From assembly GCA_005884515.1 (NCBI GenBank), contig VAWS01000061.1, positions 1-35,799 on the forward strand: a stretch of DNA of 35,799 bases. Reading direction: 5' to 3'. Origin of the DNA: Actinomycetota bacterium. Lineage in GTDB: Bacteria > Actinomycetota > AC-67. The first letter of the stretch is position 1. Every line of letters begins with the position of its first letter. The notes beneath the pieces are model-generated. The model had not been told where the DNA came from, ran no database searches, and saw nothing but the letters and a program-made list of their open reading frames with translations. Position numbers and translations under genes: made by a program. Positions 21,522 to 30,765 of this stretch are shown here, piece after piece.

Positions 21522-22367
21522 GTGCCCGGAAGCGTTAGCGCACGGCCTTCAGAAGGGAACGGCGCCGTCCCAGACTCGGCGATCTCCGTTCAAGGACTAA
21601 CGAAGTCCTTCGGGCCGCAGACGATCTTCGAAGATGTTTCGATGGAAATCCCGAAAGGGCTCGTCACGATCGTGCTCGGTCCGTCTGGGACGGGGAAGAG
21701 CGTTTTCCTGAAACACTTGGTCGGCCTGCTTCGCCCCGATCGCGGACGCGTTCTAGTCGGGGAGGACAACATCTCGATCCTTCGCGGGCAAGCGCTGTAC
21801 GACGTGCGGAAGCGCTTCGGCGTGCTGTTCCAGGACGGCGCGCTGTTCGGGTCGATGACCGTATACGACAACACGGCGTTCCCGTTGCGCGAGCACACGC
21901 GGAAGCCGGAAGCAGAGATCCGTCACATCGTCATGGAGAAGCTCGACCTCGTCGGGCTGCGCGGTGCGGAGCTGAAGTTCCCAGGCGAGATCTCCGGCGG
22001 GATGCGCAAACGTGCCGGCCTTGCGCGCGCGCTCGTGCTCGACCCCAAGATCATATTGTTCGACGAGCCCGACTCCGGCCTCGACCCGGTTCGAACGGCC
22101 TTCTTGAACGAGCTGGTCCTCGACCTGAAGGCCCAAACCGGGGCAACGATGATCATCGTGACGCACCACATCCCGTCGGCGGCGCAGATCGCCGACTACA
22201 TCGGCTTGTTGTTCCGGCGGCGGCTGGTTTCCTTCGGCCCGAAAGAGAACATGTTCACGTCAAAAGATCCGGTCGTGAAGCAGTTCCTCGCGGGGGCGAC
22301 CGATGGGCCGATCGGCATGAGCGAAGAGAGAGACCGCCCGAGCGACGCTGACGGGAGCGCGTCCTAG
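21522..22367 (+). CDS. mceG: MceG/Mkl-type ABC transporter ATPase
   Basis: A 281-residue ATPase that powers Mce lipid import by acting on the YrbE permeases. The nucleotide-binding domain (about residues 23-255) has Walker A 'GPSGTGKS', signature 'SGGMRKR', Walker B 'IILFDEPDSGLDP' and the H-loop 'VTHH'; 'SGGMRKRAGLARAL' is the form seen in MlaF/Mkl ATPases. The GTG at 21522 has GGAGG at optimal spacing, so the track start at 21456 is too early. The gene is the first of the mce operon and abuts yrbEA without a gap. In Mycobacterium this ATPase is encoded away from mce operons, whereas in some other actinobacteria it is within the cluster. Confidence 0.92.
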   Translation: MPGSVSARPSEGNGAVPDSAISVQGLTKSFGPQTIFEDVSMEIPKGLVTIVLGPSGTGKSVFLKHLVGLLRPDRGRVLVGEDNISILRGQALYDVRKRFGVLFQDGALFGSMTVYDNTAFPLREHTRKPEAEIRHIVMEKLDLVGLRGAELKFPGEISGGMRKRAGLARALVLDPKIILFDEPDSGLDPVRTAFLNELVLDLKAQTGATMIIVTHHIPSAAQIADYIGLLFRRRLVSFGPKENMFTSKDPVVKQFLAGATDGPIGMSEERDRPSDADGSAS

Positions 22368-23183
22368 ATGGCGGCGAGCCCGGAGACCGCCGGCCGAAGC
22401 GCCGCGCGCAGGCTGGGCCTGCCGAGCGGGCTGCTCGATCAGACCGGCCGCATGTTCTCCCTGACGTTGGACGCGTTCCAGACGATGTTGAAGCGGCCGG
22501 TGCCGTTCGAAGAGTTCGTGCGCGTGTCGTGGTTCATCGCCAGCGTCTCGATCGTTCCGGTAATCCTGGTGTCGCTCGCATTCGGGATGGTCATCGCGCT
22601 GCAGGTCGGCAACATCGCGCGACAGCTCGGCGCGTATTCGCAGACGGGTGCGGCGATGGTGCTCGCGATCGTTCGCGAAGCCGCCCCGATCGCGACCGCG
22701 TTGCTGATCGCCGGCGCCGCCGGCTCCGCGATGACGGCGGACCTGGGTTCCCGCAAGATCCGCGAGGAGATCGATGCAATGGAGGTGCTCGGCGTCGATC
22801 CCGTGCATCGCCTCGTCGTCCCTCGGATCTGGGCGTCGGTGTTCGTGGCGATCCTGCTCGACGGCTTTGTGAGCGTCGCCGGTATCGCCGGCGGCTACCT
22901 TTTCAACGTGGTGCTACAAGGCGGAACGGCGGGCGCGTATCTGAATTCGTTCAGCTTGCTCGCGCAGCCGTGGGACCTGTACTTCGCGCTGTTGAAAGCC
23001 GGCGTGTTCGGCCTCGTCGCGGCGATGGTCGCGGTTCACATGGGCTTGTCGGCGAAGGGGGGACCGAAGGGCGTCGGCGACGCAGTGAACCGAGGCGTCG
23101 TACTGACGTTCATGCTGATCTTCTTCGTCAACATCGTGTTCACCGTCCTCTACTTCCAGTTGATCCCGAACAAGCTGTCCTGA
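22368..23183 (+). CDS. yrbEA: YrbEA/MlaE-type permease subunit of the Mce transporter
   Basis: A 271-residue MlaE-family permease with five or six hydrophobic segments ('FIASVSIVPVILVSLAFGMVIALQVG', 'VFVAILLDGFVSVAGIAGGYLF', 'LMIFFVNIVFTVLYFQLI'). The conserved core 'REAAPIATALLIAGAAGSAMTADLGSRKIREEIDAMEVLGVDP' is the coupling region contacted by the ATPase. Its ATG follows the mceG stop directly (TAGATG), and it pairs with YrbEB to form the membrane channel of the Mce complex. Length is normal for the family. Confidence 0.93.
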   Translation: MAASPETAGRSAARRLGLPSGLLDQTGRMFSLTLDAFQTMLKRPVPFEEFVRVSWFIASVSIVPVILVSLAFGMVIALQVGNIARQLGAYSQTGAAMVLAIVREAAPIATALLIAGAAGSAMTADLGSRKIREEIDAMEVLGVDPVHRLVVPRIWASVFVAILLDGFVSVAGIAGGYLFNVVLQGGTAGAYLNSFSLLAQPWDLYFALLKAGVFGLVAAMVAVHMGLSAKGGPKGVGDAVNRGVVLTFMLIFFVNIVFTVLYFQLIPNKLS

Positions 23184-23184
23184 T

Positions 23185-24036
23185 ATGGCCGCGCGCGTTC
23201 AGCCCGTCCTGACGTTCCCACGGTTCATGGTGAGCCGCCTGACGCACGGGATCGAGGCGATCGGCGAGCAGATCACGTTCTACATCCGCACGCTCGTCGA
23301 CTGCGTGCTCGTCGTTCCGCGGCATCCGGGTGAGGTCTTGCGGATCATCAGCGAGATCACATGGGGTTCCGGCGCGCTCATCGTCGGAGCCGGCACAGCC
23401 GGCGTGATCTTCTTCATGGCATTCATCACCGGTGGCCTCGTCGGGCTCGAAGGGTTCAAGGGGCTGGAGCTGATCGGCGCGCAGGCCTTCTCCGGCTTCG
23501 TGTCGGCGTTCGGCAACACCCGCGAGATCACGCCGATCATCGCCGGCGTCACGCTTGCGGCACAGGTCGGCGCCAGCTTCACCGCCGAGCTCGGTGCGAT
23601 GCGCATCAACGAAGAGATCGACGCGCTGGAGGTCATGGCGATACCGACGCGGCGCTACTTGGTGTCGAGCCGCGTCGTTGCCGCTTTGGTGGCGATCACG
23701 CCGCTGTACCTGATCTCGCTCTTCGCGTCGTACCTCGCGACCGAGGTTGCCGTCGTCAGGTTGCAAGGATTATCCGCAGGGACGTTCGCCCACTACTTCA
23801 GCCTCTTCCTGCCGCCGATCGACGTCTTCTACTCCCTGCTGAAAGCGTGGATCTTCGCTGCGGCGATCGCGCTGATCCATTGCTACTACGGCTACAACGC
23901 GCGGGGCGGACCGGTCGGCGTCGGCGTCGCGGTCGGAAAGGCCATCCGAACGAGCATCGTCGTCATCCTGGTGCTGAACTTCGCGCTCTCGGCGCTGATG
24001 TGGGGTATCGCGGACACGGTGCGGATCGCGGGATGA
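23185..24036 (+). CDS. yrbEB: YrbEB/MlaE-type permease subunit of the Mce transporter
   Basis: A 283-residue second MlaE-family permease. The diagnostic 'TREITPIIAGVTLAAQVGASFTAELGAMRINEEIDALEVMAIP' is the same coupling region as in YrbEA, and several membrane spans surround it, including 'GALIVGAGTAGVIFFMAFITGGL' and 'SIVVILVLNFALSALMWG'. The gene begins one base after yrbEA, and its stop overlaps the mceA ATG (ATGA). Together the YrbE pair forms the inner membrane core that receives lipid from, or delivers it to, the Mce tube. Confidence 0.93.
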   Translation: MAARVQPVLTFPRFMVSRLTHGIEAIGEQITFYIRTLVDCVLVVPRHPGEVLRIISEITWGSGALIVGAGTAGVIFFMAFITGGLVGLEGFKGLELIGAQAFSGFVSAFGNTREITPIIAGVTLAAQVGASFTAELGAMRINEEIDALEVMAIPTRRYLVSSRVVAALVAITPLYLISLFASYLATEVAVVRLQGLSAGTFAHYFSLFLPPIDVFYSLLKAWIFAAAIALIHCYYGYNARGGPVGVGVAVGKAIRTSIVVILVLNFALSALMWGIADTVRIAG

Positions 24037-25250
24037 GCGCGGCGAGGCGCAACCTCGTCCTCGGCTTGGCCGGCATCGTGTTAACCGTCGGGTTCGTTTT
24101 CTACGTCTTGAGCGGCCTCGGCGGGCACCCCGGCGGGCCGTTCCAAGTGAAGGTTACGTTCGCGCGCACCGGCCAGCTGCTGCGCGTCTCCGGTGACGTC
24201 AAGCTCCGCGGTGTGCAGATAGGCCAGATAGCGAAGATCCAACGCGAGCCGAACCGGACGGCGATCGTGACGCTCGCGATCGACCCAGGGATGGAGATCC
24301 CAGAAGACGTCACCGCGATGATCGGCGCGAAGACGCTGTTCGGCGAGAAGTTCGTCGCCTTGGTCGATCCGACGCATCCGAACGGAAAGCTGCTCCGCAA
24401 CGGTGATCAGATCCCCGAGAGCCGCACCACGGCACCCTTCGAGCTCGATCAGGTGATCTCCGCTCTCGTTCCGATCCTCGACTCGGCGAAACCTGGGGAC
24501 CTCGGTGGTGCGCTGCACGCGCTGGCGGTGGGACTGGCCGGGCAAGAGCAAGACGCGCGCGACGCGATGGACAAGGGAGTCACCGCGCTTGCGGTCCTTG
24601 CCGCGCACAAAGGCGACCTGGACCGGGTGCTCGCAGGGCTGGACACGTCGACCGGTGCGCTCAGCAAGGCATCACCCGATCTCGTCGCGTCGCTCAACAG
24701 CCTGGACAAGCTGAGCAAGCAGCTCGTCACGGACTCGACCGACGTGCAAGCATTCTTGCGAGACGCGCCCACCGTGCTGAACAAGCTGGCCGACCTCGTC
24801 GACAACCACTACCAAGACCTCGTCGACATCTCCGTCAAAGGCGCCGACATCCTCGACATCGTCGCGGCGCACCGCAGTGCGTTGCCGTCGACGGTGGCCG
24901 CGTTGAAAACGTTCACCCAAGACTGGGACACGAACCTGTCGATCCCGTGCACGAACTCAGCAGGGCAGACCGTCGGCCAGCTGCACCCGTCGCTCGAAGG
25001 ATCGACGTGCTGGCAGCTGTGGGTGCTGAGCGCCGAGCAGACGAAGAACCCCGGCGGGTATACGGGTGACGGACCGACGCCCGCGCCCGCGATGGCGTCG
25101 AGCGCCGATCCGCGCATCCTCGCCGCATACCGCGCGCAAGTTGGCCAGCTGCTCGCACTGCCGTTCGGTACCCAACCGAGCGACGTGGCGCTCCTTCTGA
25201 ACGCCGCGCTCGTCGACGGACGCGGCCTGATCCCGGAGCGTCTGCTGTGA
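24033..25250 (+). CDS. mceA: MceA-type lipid transport protein (MlaD/MCE domain)
   Basis: A 405-residue protein with one N-terminal membrane helix ('LVLGLAGIVLTVGFVFYVLSGL'), an MCE/MlaD domain at about 38-120 ('FQVKVTFARTGQLLRVSGDVKLRGVQIGQI', 'ALVDPT'), and a long helical stalk rich in leucine and aspartate repeats to about residue 300. A C-terminal tail carries two cysteines in 'SIPCTNSAG...STCWQL'. Six MceA-F proteins of this plan assemble into the lipid conduit outside the membrane. The ATG overlaps yrbEB, and its stop overlaps the mceB GTG. It has the characteristic first position after the permeases. Confidence 0.93.
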   Translation: MSAARRNLVLGLAGIVLTVGFVFYVLSGLGGHPGGPFQVKVTFARTGQLLRVSGDVKLRGVQIGQIAKIQREPNRTAIVTLAIDPGMEIPEDVTAMIGAKTLFGEKFVALVDPTHPNGKLLRNGDQIPESRTTAPFELDQVISALVPILDSAKPGDLGGALHALAVGLAGQEQDARDAMDKGVTALAVLAAHKGDLDRVLAGLDTSTGALSKASPDLVASLNSLDKLSKQLVTDSTDVQAFLRDAPTVLNKLADLVDNHYQDLVDISVKGADILDIVAAHRSALPSTVAALKTFTQDWDTNLSIPCTNSAGQTVGQLHPSLEGSTCWQLWVLSAEQTKNPGGYTGDGPTPAPAMASSADPRILAAYRAQVGQLLALPFGTQPSDVALLLNAALVDGRGLIPERLL

Positions 25251-26293
25251 AGCTGCGCGGAGTTCTGTTCAAGCTCGCGATCTTCACCGCGGCGACGCTT
25301 GCAGTCACGGTCATCCTCGCATCGCAGATCGGGAACTTCGCACTGCTGCGCGCGCGCTACTCGATTCAAGCGGCGTTCAACGACGCCACCGGCGTTGCCG
25401 CGGGGGACCCGGTAACACTGGCCGGGGTCAAGGTCGGCAAGGTCGACGGCGCGCGCGTCGATCACGGCATCGCGATCGTGAAGCTCGCGATAGACAAGAG
25501 CGTCAAGCTACCGAAGGCGACCCATATCGAGATCCGTTATCGCAACCTGCTCGGCTTGCGCGTCGTGAACCTGGATCCCGGAACGGGGGCCGCTCCCTAC
25601 CTCTCACCCGGCGACTTGGTTCCCACGACGCAAACCGAGGGGCCGCTCGACCTGGACACGATCTTCAACAACCTGAGACCGCTCCTTACCGGCATCAACC
25701 CGTCCGACATCAACGCGCTGAGCGAAGCTCTGGTGCAAGCGATCGCACCGCACAAGGGCGACATCGACGCGATATTGAGCGACACCTCGAAGCTGCTCGG
25801 AACCCTTTCGACGAAAGACGCACAGATCGGCAGCCTCGTCGACGGGCTGAGCACGGTATCGACGGCCGTCGCCGATCAACGCGTCCAGCTCGAGCAACTC
25901 CTTTCCAATCTCGCCACGATCGCAGACACGCTCGCCTCGGATTCGGGGCAGCTCGACCGCGTGTTGATCAACCTGAACACGGCTACCGGCGAGCTCGCGA
26001 AGCTGGTCAAGACGAACAGGGCCTCGCTCGAGCGGGACATAGGCAACGTGGCGACGCTGCTCGAGTTGGTGCGCAAGCATCAGGCCGACCTCGTGCAGAT
26101 CCTCCAGCACCTCGACGACGTCCAGCGCGCGACGCTTAAAGCGATGTCGTACGGCGAGTGGGTAAACCTTTACATCCCCGCGTTCTGCCTCGCCGGGACG
26201 TCCGGGTGCGAGAACGCCGTTTCGTCCGGCTCGGCCGCGGGACAGCCGGATATCACGTCGATCCTGTCGGGCCTGCCGGGAGGGAAGCCGTGA
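25247..26293 (+). CDS. mceB: MceB-type lipid transport protein
   Basis: A 348-residue Mce protein. Membrane helix at about 8-28 ('KLAIFTAATLAVTVILASQIG'), MCE domain about 36-115 ('IQAAFNDATGVAAGDPVTLAGVKVGKV'), long coiled stalk to about 310, and a short tail with two cysteines in 'FCLAGTSGCENA'. The start is a GTG overlapping the mceA stop in a GTGA arrangement, which gives tight translational coupling but no separate Shine-Dalgarno requirement. It is one of the six subunits of the heterohexameric Mce tube. Confidence 0.92.
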   Translation: MKLRGVLFKLAIFTAATLAVTVILASQIGNFALLRARYSIQAAFNDATGVAAGDPVTLAGVKVGKVDGARVDHGIAIVKLAIDKSVKLPKATHIEIRYRNLLGLRVVNLDPGTGAAPYLSPGDLVPTTQTEGPLDLDTIFNNLRPLLTGINPSDINALSEALVQAIAPHKGDIDAILSDTSKLLGTLSTKDAQIGSLVDGLSTVSTAVADQRVQLEQLLSNLATIADTLASDSGQLDRVLINLNTATGELAKLVKTNRASLERDIGNVATLLELVRKHQADLVQILQHLDDVQRATLKAMSYGEWVNLYIPAFCLAGTSGCENAVSSGSAAGQPDITSILSGLPGGKP

Positions 26294-27405
26294 AGTCCTT
26301 CCGGGAGCGCAATCAGGTCGCGGTGGGCATCGTGTCGATCATCGTGCTCGCCCTGATCTTCCTGCTGGCGTTCGATTTCAAGAAGCTCCCGTTCATCTCC
26401 CACAACTACACGGTCACGGCGGAGTTCGCCGACGCGGCGGGCCTATCGCCGGGAAGCGACGTTCGCATCGCCGGTTTGAAGGTCGGCACGGTCTCCAAGG
26501 TGAAGCTCGACGGCGACCGCGTCCTCGTCACGCTTTCGGTCGGCGGTGGGGTAACGATCCCGCGCGACGCGACGGCCGCGATCTCGCTGAAGACGATCCT
26601 CGGCACCAAGTCGGTCGTCATCGATGCACAAGGTCCGGGGCCGTACATGAAGAACGGTGATCGCATCCCGCTCGACCGGACCGAGATCCCGTTCGAGATC
26701 TATCAAACGGCCAACGCGACGGTCGACCTGCTCACCAACGTCAACGGCAAGGAGCTGAACGAGGCGTTCAAGGCGCTGGCTGCGATCACGGCCGACCCGC
26801 ACCGGAACGTCGCCGGCACGCTCAAGGGTGCTGCGAAGGTGCTCTCGGCCCTCGGCTCCAAGTCGCAGTCGCTCGACACGGTGCTGTCGAAAGGCGATGA
26901 GATCCTCGCGTCGCTGGACGCATCGGCTCCGAACATCCAGACGATCCTCTCGCAGCTCAACACTGTGATGGGCGTGCTCGCACAACGCCGCGCCGTCGTC
27001 CAGAGCTTGCTGCGGAACACGGACGAGCTGGCCGGTCAGCTCGGCGGACTCCTGCGCGCCAAGCGTCCGGATCTCGACACCATCCTCAACGATCTGCACA
27101 GCACGCTCGCGTTGGTGGACGCGAACCTCGGACAGGTCGAGGAAGCACTGAAGCTGATCGGGCCGTCCGCCGAAGCGTTCGCGCGCATCGTGTACCGGGG
27201 CCGCTGGGCCGGCATCTGCATCATGGCGATCGAAGCGAGCTCGATCCCCCCGCTCCCGCCGGTCAAGATCGGAACCGGCGGGGCCGCCGGGCCTCCCCAG
27301 GACTGTGCCGCCGCGAGCGCCGGCGCGACGAACATCGTGTCCACTACGTCGACGTCCGGCGCGCCGCAGTGGAGCCCGCTCGTGGAAGGGTGGATGACCA
27401 AGTGA
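26290..27405 (+). CDS. mceC: MceC-type lipid transport protein
   Basis: A 371-residue Mce protein. Membrane helix at about 9-27 ('VAVGIVSIIVLALIFLLAF'), MCE domain 'YTVTAEFADAAGLSPGSDVRIAGLKVGTV' onward, a helical stalk with repeated Leu/Asp segments, and a Gly/Pro/Ser-rich tail with cysteines in 'GICIMAIE' and 'QDCAAASAG'. GTG start overlaps mceB by four bases. The track start at 26158 reads through mceB in another frame and should be discarded. Confidence 0.92.
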   Translation: MKSFRERNQVAVGIVSIIVLALIFLLAFDFKKLPFISHNYTVTAEFADAAGLSPGSDVRIAGLKVGTVSKVKLDGDRVLVTLSVGGGVTIPRDATAAISLKTILGTKSVVIDAQGPGPYMKNGDRIPLDRTEIPFEIYQTANATVDLLTNVNGKELNEAFKALAAITADPHRNVAGTLKGAAKVLSALGSKSQSLDTVLSKGDEILASLDASAPNIQTILSQLNTVMGVLAQRRAVVQSLLRNTDELAGQLGGLLRAKRPDLDTILNDLHSTLALVDANLGQVEEALKLIGPSAEAFARIVYRGRWAGICIMAIEASSIPPLPPVKIGTGGAAGPPQDCAAASAGATNIVSTTSTSGAPQWSPLVEGWMTK

Positions 27406-28685
27406 CCGGCTCCCGGCGGCTGCTCGCGATCGCGATCGCGTTCACGTTCCTGGCCGGAACCGTCGCGCTCGCGGTGAAGCCGAGCACCGATCAGGGCTCG
27501 ATCAAGGTCACCGCGATGTTCACGAAGACCATCGGCCTGTTCCCGTCGTCGCGCGTGATGGTGCTCGGCGTCGCCGTCGGTCGCGTCGTATCCGTTACGC
27601 CGGTGGGCAACGACGTCAAGGTCGTGATGCGGATCGACAAGACGCGCAAGATCCCTGCGGACGCGCGCGCGACGATCGTCCCGATCTCGTTGATCTCGGA
27701 CCGCTACGTGCAGCTGTTCCCGCCGTATTCATCCGGAGCAGCGTTGAAGACCGGCGACGTCATCGGCACCGACCACACGTTCATCCCCGCCGAGCTCGAC
27801 GATCTCCTGACGCAGCTCAAGAAGCTGCTCGACGCGCTGGAGCAAGGCACGCAGGGCGGCTCGCCGGCGCTGGGCGTGCTCGTGAGCAATCTGTCCCAGT
27901 CCCTGCGGGGTGTCGGCGGCGACCTCAGCGCAACGCTCGAAGGCGGCGGGAAGGTGAGCGCGACCGTGCTAACGCGGTCGGCCGACCTCGATCAGATCGT
28001 CGTCCATCTATCGTCGTTGATATCGGCGCTGGCCCAGCGGCGCTCCGACCTCGTCGACCTCAATACGCACCTCGCCGAAGCCTTCGGCGCGATCGCGGAC
28101 GAGCGCGCGAGCTTCGGCGGATCGCTTGCGAACATCGCGCTCCTGACCGATCAGCTCTCTTCGCTGGTACATGACCACAAGGCCGCGCTGGAGACCGACC
28201 TCGTCACGCTGTCGAAGACGACGCAAGCGATCATCCGGCACCAAGACTCGCTGGAACGAGCGGTGGAGTGGACGCCCGTGCTGGACGACGGCGTGGAGGG
28301 GCATCACAACGGCGGCGCGGTGGACTTCTCCGGCCCGGGCCCGGTGCACATCGACGTCCGCGACGCGCACTTGACGACGTGCCCGCCGGGCGTGCCGGTC
28401 GCCCTCTGCGTGCTGCTCGGTCTCGAGGGACTGCCGCTGTCGGGATCGTCGGCTCAAACGGCGCCGCCGGCTCCGTCCGCGAAGGCGTCACCGGCGCCCT
28501 CGGCCGGGAACGCGCCGAACACCGTCCCGAACCTGCTCGACCTCTTGCCGAAACTGCCGCTGCTTGGACCGTCGACCTCATCCGGGCCGGCGCCCGCCCC
28601 GTCGAGCACGCCGGGCGGGTTGCTCGGCGGGCTGCTCGACCGGATCGGCGGCAGCCTCGATCACGCGTTCAGGTGGTTGTGGTGA
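27402..28685 (+). CDS. mceD: MceD-type lipid transport protein with long Pro/Ser-rich tail
   Basis: A 427-residue Mce protein. Membrane helix at about 5-22, MCE domain from 'IKVTAMFTKTIGLFPSSRVMVLGVAVGRV', helical stalk, then a tail with two cysteines ('TTCPPGVPVALCVLLG') and a low-complexity Ala/Pro/Ser stretch of about 60 residues before the conserved-looking end 'GGLLGGLLDRIGGSLDHAFRWLW'. The long disordered tail probably reaches into or through the cell wall. GTG start overlaps mceC (GTGA). It has the longest tail in the operon. Confidence 0.92.
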   Translation: MTGSRRLLAIAIAFTFLAGTVALAVKPSTDQGSIKVTAMFTKTIGLFPSSRVMVLGVAVGRVVSVTPVGNDVKVVMRIDKTRKIPADARATIVPISLISDRYVQLFPPYSSGAALKTGDVIGTDHTFIPAELDDLLTQLKKLLDALEQGTQGGSPALGVLVSNLSQSLRGVGGDLSATLEGGGKVSATVLTRSADLDQIVVHLSSLISALAQRRSDLVDLNTHLAEAFGAIADERASFGGSLANIALLTDQLSSLVHDHKAALETDLVTLSKTTQAIIRHQDSLERAVEWTPVLDDGVEGHHNGGAVDFSGPGPVHIDVRDAHLTTCPPGVPVALCVLLGLEGLPLSGSSAQTAPPAPSAKASPAPSAGNAPNTVPNLLDLLPKLPLLGPSTSSGPAPAPSSTPGGLLGGLLDRIGGSLDHAFRWLW

Positions 28686-29734
28686 AGCGCGCGCTCGGCC
28701 TCATCGGCGTGCTGCTCGTCACGAGCGGCCTCGCCGCGTGCGGGAGCGGCGGCGGCTCGATCAAGGTCGATGCGATCTTCCATCAGGTGGGAGACCTTCC
28801 GCGGTTCGCGACCGTGCAGTCTTCGGACGTCGTGATCGGCAGCGTCCGCGCGATCAACCTCGATGGTTACAACGCGCGCGTGACGCTTCGGATCGATAAG
28901 GGCGCGCGCATCCCGCGCAACGCGCTCGCGCTGATCCGCTCGACGTCGCTCCTCGGCGAGGAGTTCGTCGAGCTGCGCGCGCCCTCCAACGAGACCCCTT
29001 CGCCGCAGCCGCTGCAGAACGGCGACGTCATCCCCTTGGATCGGACCAGTCGTATCCCGGGCCTCGACGATGCGCTCATCTCGCTCGGCCGTCTGCTGCA
29101 GGGTGGGACCACCGCCGACCTCGCCACGGTGATCCGCTCGTCGTCGCAGATCCTGAAGGACAAAGGTACGGAGCTCGGGCAGATCTTCAGTGAGCTGCGG
29201 CAGATCACTCCCGTGCTCGCGAACCGCGCGCCGGACCTCGCAACCGCGATCGACAACCTCAACAGCGCGATCTCGGCGGTTGCTGGAAGCACCGATATTG
29301 TCGCGCGCGCGATCTCGTCTACCGCCGACGCGACGGAGATCCTCGCGGCGCAGCGTGCCGACCTCGATCGGTTGGTGTCGTCGCTGGACAACGCGTCGTC
29401 GGTGCTTGCGCGGTTCACGAAGGCGACAGAGCCGTCGACCGACCGCCAGGTCAAAGACCTGACGCTCGTCCTCGACAAGGTCATGACGGCGACCGGCGAC
29501 CTCGACAAGGCGCTCAGCTCGCTGGCGAGGTTCACAGATCTGTGGCCGCGGGCGTTCCCCGGTGACTACCTCCAGCTCGACGTCATCTTGTCCCTGACAA
29601 ACACGGGACCGCCGGGGACCGGATCGGCGGCGCTCTCCCCGAGCGCGCCGGCCGTCGCGCAGGCACCGGCTGCGTCGAAACAGGCGTCGAAGGCGTCGAC
29701 CCTCGCCGACCTGCTGTGGGGGCCGACGCGATGA
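28682..29734 (+). CDS. mceE: MceE-type lipoprotein (LprK-like)
   Basis: A 350-residue Mce protein exported as a lipoprotein: the signal 'ALGLIGVLLVTSGLAAC' ends in the lipobox LAAC, with the acylated cysteine at about residue 20. This is the expected feature of the fifth gene in mce operons (the LprK position). The MCE domain follows ('IKVDAIFHQVGDLPRFATVQSSDVVIGSVR'), then the stalk and an Ala/Ser/Pro-rich tail. Apart from the lipobox cysteine it has no others, whereas the other five Mce proteins each have a C-terminal pair. GTG start overlaps mceD. Confidence 0.93.
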   Translation: MKRALGLIGVLLVTSGLAACGSGGGSIKVDAIFHQVGDLPRFATVQSSDVVIGSVRAINLDGYNARVTLRIDKGARIPRNALALIRSTSLLGEEFVELRAPSNETPSPQPLQNGDVIPLDRTSRIPGLDDALISLGRLLQGGTTADLATVIRSSSQILKDKGTELGQIFSELRQITPVLANRAPDLATAIDNLNSAISAVAGSTDIVARAISSTADATEILAAQRADLDRLVSSLDNASSVLARFTKATEPSTDRQVKDLTLVLDKVMTATGDLDKALSSLARFTDLWPRAFPGDYLQLDVILSLTNTGPPGTGSAALSPSAPAVAQAPAASKQASKASTLADLLWGPTR

Positions 29735-30765
29735 GGCTCGACCGGCGGCTGATCATCAACACGAGCGCGTTCCTGCTGCTCTCGGCGGCCCTCGTGCTCC
29801 TGCTCGCCGTGCAGGTACTGCCGACGGTGTTCGGGAGCACGTACCACATCTACGGGATCTTCCCGACCGCCGGCGGCGTCGCGACGAACCAAGAGGTGTC
29901 GTACCGCGGCGTCCAGGTCGGCCGGGTCGGCCACATGTCGCTCACGCGCGACGCGGTCAAGATCGAGATGATCATCAACAGCAAGTGGAAGATCCCCAAG
30001 GACGGCACGCGCGCGCAGGTCCAGTTCAAGAGCGCGGTCGGCGAGCAGTTCATCGACCTTCTTCCGGTGTCGGCCTCAGGGCCCATATTCCACAGCGGTG
30101 ACGTCATCCCGGAGTCGCTGACGCAAACGCCGCTCCAGATCGAGGATCTCCTCAAAGAGTTCACCGTGGTGCTGAACTCGATCGACCCGAAAGAGCTCGG
30201 CACCGTGATCCACGAGCTCGGCACCGGCTTGACCGGACACGGACCAGACCTGCGAGCGCTCATCAAGGCCCTCGATCAGCTCGCAACGATCGGCGCCGAC
30301 CGCAGCGGCGAGATCGCGTCGCTTCTTTCGAACAGCGCCGATCGCACGCTCGACACCGACATCATCTCGCTGCTGAACGACCGCAAGCCCCAGATCGATA
30401 CGGTGGTGTCCGACCTGGCTACCGTCACGCGTAACACGCACAAGCACCTCGAGAGTCTCGACTTGCTCCTCACGTACCTCGGACCGTTCCTCAGCGACGT
30501 GTCCGCCGCGTACGCAGCGCCGTACTTCATCTTCAACATGGTCGAGAACCAGCAGCCGGTCCAGTGCAGCTACAACCCGAGCAGCCGTCCGGTGCGCTCC
30601 GTCACCGACGTGGGGCCGAAGGAGCCGGTCACCAACTTCCGCTGCGCCGGCACGTCTGCTTCGATGACCGCCGCTGCACCGCCGCCCATCGTGCCCCTGA
30701 CCCCCACGGCACAGCTCCAGCTCGAACGGGTATCGTGGTTGCACCTCTACACCTTGGGATACTGA
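29731..30765 (+). CDS. mceF: MceF-type lipid transport protein
   Basis: A 344-residue Mce protein. Membrane helix at about 8-30 ('IINTSAFLLLSAALVLLLAVQVL'), MCE domain 'YHIYGIFPTAGGVATNQEVSYRGVQVGRV', helical stalk, and a tail with two cysteines ('PVQCSYNPSSRPV', 'TNFRCAGTSA'). The ATG at 29731 overlaps the mceE stop (ATGA); the GTG at 29716 in the track is less likely. It closes the set of six Mce subunits. Its stop overlaps the start of the downstream Mam gene by one base. Confidence 0.92.
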   Translation: MRLDRRLIINTSAFLLLSAALVLLLAVQVLPTVFGSTYHIYGIFPTAGGVATNQEVSYRGVQVGRVGHMSLTRDAVKIEMIINSKWKIPKDGTRAQVQFKSAVGEQFIDLLPVSASGPIFHSGDVIPESLTQTPLQIEDLLKEFTVVLNSIDPKELGTVIHELGTGLTGHGPDLRALIKALDQLATIGADRSGEIASLLSNSADRTLDTDIISLLNDRKPQIDTVVSDLATVTRNTHKHLESLDLLLTYLGPFLSDVSAAYAAPYFIFNMVENQQPVQCSYNPSSRPVRSVTDVGPKEPVTNFRCAGTSASMTAAAPPPIVPLTPTAQLQLERVSWLHLYTLGY

